Assembly: GCF_012933385.1 (NCBI RefSeq)
Contig: NZ_JABBPN010000009.1
Span: forward strand, 100,933-164,932
Origin: Paenibacillus lemnae
GTDB taxonomy: Bacteria; Bacillota; Bacilli; Paenibacillales; Paenibacillaceae
Reading direction: 5' to 3'
DNA: 64,000 bases
A program made the translations under genes and the position numbers. Below the pieces are notes generated by a model, which had not been told where the DNA came from, searched no databases, and saw nothing but the letters and a program-made list of their open reading frames with translations. The stretch's first letter is position 1. Each line of letters opens with the position of its first letter. Shown here piece by piece: positions 58,069 to 64,000 of the stretch.

Positions 58069-61000
58069 GCATGCATACCCAAACGATCCATGTACAGATT
58101 ACGTTGAGTGCATACGGAGACGCCTTGATCTATGGCGTACTGGATACCGGAACCTATCTCTCCGGACAATATTTAAAACAGCGGCTGTTCGCCTGGCATG
58201 AAGATTCTGTCTACGGTACGCAGCTGGAGGTACAGCAGATTCAGGATGTCGAGCTGGTCGTGCTGCCTGCAGAGCAGGTGATTCCTTTCTTCTCGGAGCT
58301 GCCGCTGCTGTCGCATATTTCCTGGAACTGGGGGGATGAAAGCCAGCCGTTCATGGAACTCGCACCGGTCCTGCAGGATCTGATAAGCCGCAAAGCCTTC
58401 GTCCCGAGCTTTGACGCTTATAAAGAAGGAAAGCTTCAATGGACCTGGGATGCCGAAGCGCTGGATGCCAGAGCGAGGTCCGTGCTTGCCGATTTGGAAG
58501 AAGACCCGCTCTTTAGTGAGGGGATGAATGCTGCATTCACCGCATCGGTCTTCCACCAATGCTTCGGCACGGAGGCGGATGCAGCAGATCTGCGGCAGGA
58601 ATATCCGCTTCTCTTCTCCCGCGACCGTACCGCTGCCAGCGGTATGGATGCCTCATCTTGGCTCATTGCCATTGGCTGGAAAGCGGATATCGCCCCATTC
58701 CGGCCGATCCTGCAGCTGCTGGAACCGGATGAAGAAGAAACCGGCTGGCGGCTCACCCTGGTACTGCAGGATAAGGCCGATCCCACCGTCCTGTTTCCCA
58801 TTCGGTTGACCGAAGACGGCCGGGCATATGGTTCATGGCCGGACCCATGGTCTGTACATGTGGAAGAGCGTTCAGCCGGTTGGCTGGAACGCCTCCGCGG
58901 AGCTCTTCCTGCTTCCATGCGCTCAGGGGACAGCCAGGATCTGTTCGGAGGTCCCCTGACCGACGAAGCCGCCTGGCGGTTCCTTACGTCAGACAGCGCC
59001 CGGCTGCTGCAGACCGGATGGCAGGTGCTGCTCCCGTCCTGGTGGGAGGCGGCGAGCCGCAAGCGCCCTCGGCTGCGGGCCAAGGTCCGCACCGGAGAAG
59101 GTGCGGAACGCGGTGCGGGCAGCTCGCTGTTCGGCCTTGATTCTCTTGTCAATTTTGACTGGCGTATCGCAATTGGCAATGCCGACCTCACGGAAGCCGA
59201 GTTCGCGGAGCTGGTCGCCCGGAACGAGCGGCTGGTGAAGTTCCGCGGCCAGTGGATTCCGCTGGACCCGGCACTCATCGCACAGATCCGTCAAGCCATG
59301 TCGGGTGTGGACAAGTCGGAGGGCCTGTCCTTTCAGGACATTCTCCACCTGCATCTGCTGGGGGCGGGCGAAGAAGGCGCGGAAGGCAGTGCTGTGGACG
59401 GCGAGGAGAAATCGCCGGAACGCGTCCGCCTGGAGGTGGAGTTGAACGAGCACCTTCTCCGTCTGATCAGCCAGCTCGGGCGCCAGAGCGAGGGGCCGCT
59501 GCTGCCGGTGCCATCCAGTCTGCGGGCCGAGCTGCGCCATTACCAGCATGAGGGGTACTCTTGGCTTGCTTTTCTGCGGCGCTTTGGACTGGGTGCCTGT
59601 CTCGCTGATGATATGGGACTGGGCAAAACCGTTCAGTTTATCACCTATCTCCTTCATATCAAAGAGACCGCCGCGGAGCAGACAGAAGGCAGCCAGGAGC
59701 GCAGGCCCTCCCTGCTCATCTGTCCGACCTCCGTGCTGGGCAACTGGCAGAAGGAACTCAGCCGGTTTGCCCCTTCGCTCCAGATTATGCTGCATTACGG
59801 CAGCAAGCGGTACAGCAGCGAGGAATTTGCTGCTGAAGCAGCCGGAGCGGATCTGGTGCTGACTTCCTATGCCACGGCAACACTGGATCAGGAGCTGCTT
59901 CAGAGCCTGAAATGGGAGTCCATCTGTCTCGATGAAGCGCAGAATATCAAGAACGCGCAGACCAAGCAATCCACTGCGGTGCGCAGCTTCCCGGCGAGAC
60001 ACCGGATTGCCCTGACCGGTACGCCGATCGAGAACAAGCTGGCTGAGCTGTGGTCGATTTATGATTTTATCAACCCGGGTTATCTGGGGGGATTGCGGGC
60101 ATTTACACACCGTTTTATCCAGGCGATCGAGAAAGGCCAGGACGAAGACAAAACCGCCGATCTGCAAAAGCTTGTCAAACCTTTCATGCTGCGGCGCAAA
60201 AAGAAAGACCCGAACATCCAGCTGGATCTGCCGGATAAGAATGAGATGAAAACCTTCATCCACCTGACCACAGAGCAGGGTGCGCTCTATGACCAGACCG
60301 TCAGCGACCTGATGACACGGATGCAGAAGCTGGAAGGGATTGAGCGCAAGGGTGCGATCCTGTCAGCACTCACCCGCCTCAAGCAGCTGTGCGACCATCC
60401 GCTTCTGCTATCGAAGGAGCCTCTTCCGTTCAGGGAGGAACCTGCTGGCACTGAGGCTTCACGCCAGCTGCAGCATGCCGGGTTAGGGAACAATCTCTTT
60501 CAAGGTGATGAATCTGGCGGTGACCAGGACCTGATCACCGTCAAGGGTATTCCAGCAGGAAAAGCGAAGCCTTCCTCCGCCCAGCTGCTGGACACGGAAA
60601 GCATCATCAGCCGCTCGGCCAAGCTGGAGCGCCTGCTGGCGCTGGTCAAGGAACTTCGGGAGGAGGGCGAGCGCTGCCTCATCTTCACCCAGTACATCGG
60701 AATGGGTGAGATGCTCCAGCAGGTGCTGCACCAGGAGCTTGGAGAACCGGTGCTGTACTTGAACGGCAGTACGTCCAAAAGTGCGCGTGACCGGATGATC
60801 GACCAGTTCCAGTCCCGCACACTGCCGGCAGATGAACAGCCCAATGTGTTCATCCTGTCTATCAAGGCCGGCGGGGTCGGGCTTAACCTGACCGCAGCCA
60901 ACCATGTGTTCCACTACGACCGGTGGTGGAACCCGGCGGTGGAGAATCAGGCCACGGACCGCGCCTACCGCATGGGCCAGACCAAAGATGTTCAGGTGCA

Positions 61001-61163
61001 CAAGTTCATCTCTCTCGGCACGCTGGAGGAGAAGATCGACGAGATGCTGGAGAGCAAACAGCAGCTCAGCGATAATATCATTTCCTCCAGCGAGGGCTGG
61101 ATCACCGAGCTGTCGACCGAAGAGCTGAAGGATCTGTTTACACTGCGGCGTGATTGGGCGTAA
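58065..61163 (+). CDS. SNF2/RapA-family DEAD/DEAH box helicase
   Basis: 1032 residues. The N-terminal ~480 residues are an SNF2-associated region. The helicase core follows: motif I DDMGLGKTVQFITYLLHI, motif Ia ICPTSVLGNWQKEL, motif II CLDEAQNIKN, motif III ALTGTPIENKL, motif V SIKAGGVGLNLTAANHVFHY and motif VI QATDRAYRMGQTKDVQVHKF. It translocates on duplex DNA to remodel protein-DNA or RNA polymerase complexes. Stop at 61163, then a terminator. Long antisense frames through this gene are shadows. Confidence 0.95.
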   Translation: MSMHTQTIHVQITLSAYGDALIYGVLDTGTYLSGQYLKQRLFAWHEDSVYGTQLEVQQIQDVELVVLPAEQVIPFFSELPLLSHISWNWGDESQPFMELAPVLQDLISRKAFVPSFDAYKEGKLQWTWDAEALDARARSVLADLEEDPLFSEGMNAAFTASVFHQCFGTEADAADLRQEYPLLFSRDRTAASGMDASSWLIAIGWKADIAPFRPILQLLEPDEEETGWRLTLVLQDKADPTVLFPIRLTEDGRAYGSWPDPWSVHVEERSAGWLERLRGALPASMRSGDSQDLFGGPLTDEAAWRFLTSDSARLLQTGWQVLLPSWWEAASRKRPRLRAKVRTGEGAERGAGSSLFGLDSLVNFDWRIAIGNADLTEAEFAELVARNERLVKFRGQWIPLDPALIAQIRQAMSGVDKSEGLSFQDILHLHLLGAGEEGAEGSAVDGEEKSPERVRLEVELNEHLLRLISQLGRQSEGPLLPVPSSLRAELRHYQHEGYSWLAFLRRFGLGACLADDMGLGKTVQFITYLLHIKETAAEQTEGSQERRPSLLICPTSVLGNWQKELSRFAPSLQIMLHYGSKRYSSEEFAAEAAGADLVLTSYATATLDQELLQSLKWESICLDEAQNIKNAQTKQSTAVRSFPARHRIALTGTPIENKLAELWSIYDFINPGYLGGLRAFTHRFIQAIEKGQDEDKTADLQKLVKPFMLRRKKKDPNIQLDLPDKNEMKTFIHLTTEQGALYDQTVSDLMTRMQKLEGIERKGAILSALTRLKQLCDHPLLLSKEPLPFREEPAGTEASRQLQHAGLGNNLFQGDESGGDQDLITVKGIPAGKAKPSSAQLLDTESIISRSAKLERLLALVKELREEGERCLIFTQYIGMGEMLQQVLHQELGEPVLYLNGSTSKSARDRMIDQFQSRTLPADEQPNVFILSIKAGGVGLNLTAANHVFHYDRWWNPAVENQATDRAYRMGQTKDVQVHKFISLGTLEEKIDEMLESKQQLSDNIISSSEGWITELSTEELKDLFTLRRDWA

Positions 61164-61255
61164 TGTGGCGAAACGGTGCGGCGAAGCGGCCGATTTTAGA
61201 GGTCGGGCTGCTGCATCGGCAATGCACTGCATTGGCCAAGCATATCAAGCTGTAT

Positions 61256-61299
61256 AAAAAGGCTGTCGGGGTCGTAAACTGCACCCCGGCAGCCTTTTT
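61256..61299 (+). terminator. Intrinsic terminator of the SWIM-SNF2 operon
   Basis: AAAAAGGCTG ... CAGCCTTTTT, 10-bp outer stem with an inner CGGGGT/ACCCCG helix, followed by the T-run within the right arm. Confidence 0.9.
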
Positions 61300-61404
61300 G
61301 CCGTTGTCATATAAATTTAGCTACTATATGATATGTATAACCTTATTTTTCCATAAATAATGACCTTCAACGTACAACCAGATCATCCCAGGGAGGATAT
61401 AGCA

Positions 61405-62262
61405 ATGTCAATGGATACATCACTTCTTGCAGCGTACGGATCTTACAAGGTACCTGAAATCATCGTTTCTTTGCATACGCTTGATAAGCATTTCCTAGAC
61501 CGGGGATTTAGCATGGATCTTATCTCCTTTCGTTTAGCGAACTCTTATTTCCCTTACTCCATCACACCGCCAGATCTGATTCCCATCGCCGACACGGGCG
61601 GGGCTGGCATTCATTTTGGATTTTTAACGGATTTTGGCCGGGTCAAGCATCTGGAGGATGCACCCATTGTCTGTGTAACTCCCACGGATGACCCTCCGCT
61701 GCGCCTAGTTGCACGTAATATTGTGGAATTCATGGATCTGATCGTTTCCGTACCCCATGCCGAGTGCTTGGAAGCTTGGTGGCCCCATCGGGACGGGGAT
61801 CAGCCTCCGGAAACCTATGAAACTGTTGATGACGACGCACCCCAGTCGCTAAGACTTGCGTATGATGAGATCCATTCACGTCTCAAACAAGAATTAGGTG
61901 CAGCGAATCGACCTGTGCTTCCATACCTCCGGGAAACCATGAATGAGAGGGCGCAGTCCTCTGTCCTTTCCACTCTGGATGGGTTGGGCATTATCGGTAA
62001 TGCCCTAGTCCACGGCGAACACTATGCATTTCAGCCCCATGCACCTCAGGATGAAGCAGAGCTGCAAAGAATGACGGCTTATTTTGAAGCTGCCTCCAGT
62101 ATAGAAGCCAAGCTCGCTTTCATCCGTGACATCAACTACATGTATGTTCATAACCAATTTGACGCGCCATCTCCCGTATTTGAACTGCTGAAACAATTTA
62201 TGATGTCTATGGGATTGTATGATGAGGTGACTCGTATGTTTGATATTAGGCCGACTGCTTGA
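61405..62262 (+). CDS. Hypothetical protein, possibly SUKH (SMI1/KNR4)-like
   Basis: 285 residues, soluble, no signal peptide. The middle section 'ITPPDLIPIADTGGAGIHFG' to 'VARNIVEFMDLIVSVP' has the layout of SUKH-superfamily folds (a Pro-Ile-Ala-x-x-Gly-Gly turn, then a terminal 'EFMDLI' helix), which often serve as immunity proteins. No toxin gene is adjacent, so this is a weak hint only. ATG 61405 follows GGGAGGATATAGCA. Stands alone between a terminator and udk. Confidence 0.6.
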   Translation: MSMDTSLLAAYGSYKVPEIIVSLHTLDKHFLDRGFSMDLISFRLANSYFPYSITPPDLIPIADTGGAGIHFGFLTDFGRVKHLEDAPIVCVTPTDDPPLRLVARNIVEFMDLIVSVPHAECLEAWWPHRDGDQPPETYETVDDDAPQSLRLAYDEIHSRLKQELGAANRPVLPYLRETMNERAQSSVLSTLDGLGIIGNALVHGEHYAFQPHAPQDEAELQRMTAYFEAASSIEAKLAFIRDINYMYVHNQFDAPSPVFELLKQFMMSMGLYDEVTRMFDIRPTA

Positions 62263-62423
62263 TGATGACCCGCACTGGCCCGTGTCCACCCGTTCGGTGT
62301 TACATTCATGCCTGCATTATCCCTGAAGGTTCCAGCCCGCGCCATAGTGAAAAATGCATCTCCCTGTGATACAATACTACAATTGCAAGGAACGAAAACC
62401 TTAGGGAGGTTTAGCAAAGCACC

Positions 62424-63056
62424 ATGCTTATTATTGGCATTGCCGGTGGTACCGGTTCCGGTAAAACGACGGTGGCCCGTTCGGTTATTGACCGACTGGG
62501 ACCTGATAAAGTGACTTTTGTATCTCAGGATAATTACTATAAGGACAACCCTCATCTCAGCTTTGCAGAACGTGAAAAGATCAATTATGATCACCCGTTT
62601 GCCTTTGACACCGCACTGCTGGTTCAGCATCTGGAGCTTTTGAAATCCGGGCAGCCCGCTCAGGCACCGGTTTATGATTTCTCCAATCATGCCCGCTCAC
62701 AGAAAGAGACGCTTGCGCTGACGCCGAACCATATTGCCATTATTGAAGGACTGCATGTGCTGTCTGACGAGAACCTGCGCCAGCTGCTGGACATCAAGGT
62801 GTTTGTTGACACCGACCCCGATGTGCGGATTCTGCGCCGGGTCGTGCGTGATATCGAGGATCGCGGGCGGACGATTCAATCCATCCACGACCAGTATCTG
62901 AGCACGGTGAAACCGATGCATGAAGCGTTCATCGAGCCCTCCAAGAAATATGCGGACATTATTATCCCTGAGGGCGGGGAGAACGAGGTCGGTATCCAGC
63001 TGCTGTCTATTTTGACCGAAAAATATCTGACCGGTGAGCGCCGGTGGGGAAGCTGA
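62424..63056 (+). CDS. udk: Uridine kinase
   Basis: 210 residues, the normal length. The P-loop is IAGGTGSGKTT, with substrate-site segments QDNYYKDNPHLS and NYDHPFAFDTALL, and 'YDFSNHARSQKE' and IIEGLHVL typical of Udk. It phosphorylates uridine and cytidine with ATP or GTP in pyrimidine salvage. The GGGAGG upstream is 14 nt from the ATG, longer than ideal. Followed by a terminator. Confidence 0.96.
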   Translation: MLIIGIAGGTGSGKTTVARSVIDRLGPDKVTFVSQDNYYKDNPHLSFAEREKINYDHPFAFDTALLVQHLELLKSGQPAQAPVYDFSNHARSQKETLALTPNHIAIIEGLHVLSDENLRQLLDIKVFVDTDPDVRILRRVVRDIEDRGRTIQSIHDQYLSTVKPMHEAFIEPSKKYADIIIPEGGENEVGIQLLSILTEKYLTGERRWGS

Positions 63057-63086
63057 TTTTTTGTTAAATACTTCCTCTTTATAAAA

Positions 63087-63117
63087 CCCCTTCCCATGAC
63101 GGAAGGGGCTTTTTTTT
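63087..63117 (+). terminator. Intrinsic terminator of udk
   Basis: CCCCTTCC, loop CATGAC, GGAAGGGG, then CTTTTTTTT. It ends right before the RBS of the antitoxin gene, so the toxin-antitoxin pair needs its own promoter or readthrough. Confidence 0.85.
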
Positions 63118-63130
63118 GGAGTTGATTCAA

Positions 63131-63421
63131 GTGACGATTGCAACAAGATCTTTAGCAAAAGGACAAATAAAATCGTGGGGTAACAGTTTGGCTGTTCGTA
63201 TACCATCTGAAGTGGCTAAACAAGCAAAACTTTCAGAAGGCACAAACGTAAACTTCCACGTATCGGAAGATGGAAATATTGTACTGCGTCCTGCGTATCC
63301 TGCTGCCGATGATCAAGAAGGCCTTCGAGCATTGTTTTTGAGTCTACGAGGATCCTCCAAATCTGGTATAAAAGCGCATGAAGAAGAATTCGTAGAGCCT
63401 GTAGGAGATGAGATCATCTAA
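63131..63421 (+). CDS. mazE: MazE-like antitoxin, AbrB/swapped-hairpin type
   Basis: 96 residues. The N-terminal AbrB/MazE DNA-binding fold is SLAKGQIKSWGNSLAVRIPS followed by EVAKQAKLSEGTNVNFHV. The acidic C-terminal tail would wrap the toxin. The GTG at 63131 is 9 nt from GGAG; an in-frame TTG at 63116 is in the terminator T-run and unlikely. Overlaps the toxin gene by 1 nt (TAATG). It has the E. coli MazE fold rather than the ribbon-helix-helix antitoxin seen beside Bacillus NdoA. Confidence 0.85.
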   Translation: MTIATRSLAKGQIKSWGNSLAVRIPSEVAKQAKLSEGTNVNFHVSEDGNIVLRPAYPAADDQEGLRALFLSLRGSSKSGIKAHEEEFVEPVGDEII

Positions 63422-63807
63422 TGCCCATAACGGGAACTGTAGTCCGTGGAAGCATAGTATGGGTGAATCTAAACCCCACGAAAGGGCACGAGCAGGCTGG
63501 ATATCGCTCAGCCATTGTACTATCCGATGGATTGATTGATGAATCCATTGCTGATTTAGCCGTATTAGTACCCGTAATCAGCTCCCGGAAGGGGTACTCT
63601 TTTGAGGTTGAAGTTCCTAAAGGTATTCATATTAATGGGAGCTTAGTGGGTAAGCCCGAACTTACAATTTTAAGCGGAGCCGCGTTGACTATGCATACCA
63701 AGTCGATCGACTTATCCGCAAGGAATGCTGCGGTTATTGGTCAAGTAGATGTTAATTCTGAATTTTTTATACGAGTAATCAGCATTGTTCGAGCAATTCT
63801 TGCCTAA
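63421..63807 (+). CDS. mazF: MazF/PemK-family endoribonuclease toxin
   Basis: 128 residues. The PemK/MazF fold is marked by RGSIVWVNLNPTKGHEQAGY with the following RSAIVLSDG (catalytic Arg region) and by VPVISSRKGYSFEVEVP, including the serine/threonine site. It cleaves single-stranded mRNA when not bound by the antitoxin. About the usual length. One-nucleotide overlap with the antitoxin gene ensures coupled translation. Confidence 0.9.
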   Translation: MPITGTVVRGSIVWVNLNPTKGHEQAGYRSAIVLSDGLIDESIADLAVLVPVISSRKGYSFEVEVPKGIHINGSLVGKPELTILSGAALTMHTKSIDLSARNAAVIGQVDVNSEFFIRVISIVRAILA

Positions 63808-63961
63808 CCATGTTATACGATAAGCCTCTCCTTTATGAAGGGACCTTGTTGCAGGAGTATGTTCTTAAGATCGATGTGCTATCTGTAAAATAAAAAAAGG
63901 CTTCCGGGAAAATAAACTGTACCCCTTGTAAAGGACATTTTAAAAAAGGTTAGGATACGTG

Positions 63962-64000
63962 AAGAAGCTGTTGCCTGTATGTTGCAGGCGGCAGCTTCTT
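63962..64000. other. Long hairpin at the right edge (terminator or element end)
   Basis: AAGAAGCTG-TT-GCCTG, loop TATGTTG, CAGGC-GG-CAGCTTCTT: a 16-bp stem with two G-U pairs that runs to the window edge. The region between the toxin stop (63807) and here has no gene; a short TGTACCCCTTGTAAAGGACA near 63932 could be an insertion-sequence end, but this cannot be tested within the window. Confidence 0.45.

Noticed and set aside
58989..60263. 424-residue minus-strand frame
   Set aside because: Antisense to the SNF2 helicase, whose motifs are intact across this region.
63880..64000. Insertion sequence at the right edge
   Set aside because: Only a short possible end motif and a hairpin are visible; no transposase frame or matching second end in the window, so it was not called as a mobile element.

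Overview
The window looks like a chromosomal segment of a Paenibacillus-type Firmicute. This is inferred from strong AGGAGG-type ribosome binding sites, occasional TTG/GTG starts, lipobox solute-binding proteins, LplB/YtcP-type sugar permeases, AraC regulators with extracellular sensor domains, and a moderately GC-rich base composition. No rRNA, tRNA, CRISPR array or prophage was seen. Most of the window is carbohydrate scavenging and its control, plus one foreign-looking AT-rich cassette and several families of palindromic repeats.

Layout. 1-5.9 kb: a sugar ABC importer (lipoprotein, two permeases) with a membrane AraC regulator that runs off the left edge; its promoter has a CcpA (cre)-like site in the -35/-10 spacer. 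6.1-12.3 kb: an operon of atypical epimerase, DHDPS-family aldolase, two-subunit iron-sulfur serine-type ammonia-lyase and Gfo/Idh oxidoreductase, preceded by a regulator with a PrpR-like N-terminus, a GGDEF-like middle and a C-terminal helix-turn-helix; tandem 11-bp repeats sit at the operon promoter. 12.4-14.9 kb: an AT-rich two-gene cassette of unknown secreted proteins between two group II intron relics, each just downstream of a hairpin. 14.9-17.4 kb: a secreted beta-propeller protein. 17.5-25.3 kb: a second ABC importer operon with its own AraC sensor, a sialidase-like enzyme and a NanA-like aldolase, followed by a gene for a GntR regulator fused to a solute-binding-protein-like domain. 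27-31 kb: alpha-galactosidase, a DUF421 protein and an AraC regulator.

31-40 kb: a lipoprotein, an ECF sigma/anti-sigma pair with a self-type promoter, then leftward housekeeping genes (acetyltransferase, inositol phosphatase family, small membrane protein, Nudix, DUF4184, Na+/H+ antiporter, aspartase, EEP-family hydrolase). 40.3-46.8 kb: an AraC regulator followed by a mannoside operon (mannose-6-phosphate isomerase fusion, ROK protein, GH38 alpha-mannosidase). 46.9-47.4 kb: an eight-unit tandem array of hairpin-bearing ~51-bp repeats; a solitary copy of the same hairpin sits at 33.3 kb between 7-bp direct repeats. 48-53.6 kb: a two-component system next to an FtsX-type ABC transporter whose promoter carries three TTAAGAA boxes in helical phase. 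53.8-55.6 kb: a sugar phosphate isomerase/epimerase divergent from an AraC regulator. 55.6-56.3 kb: intergenic DNA packed with palindromes. 56.4-61.2 kb: a SWIM-domain protein overlapping a SNF2 helicase. 61.4-63.8 kb: an unknown protein, uridine kinase and a MazEF-type pair.

The best candidates for something undescribed are the intron-flanked secreted-protein cassette, the GGDEF-like regulator with its unassigned catabolic operon, and the palindromic repeat families.
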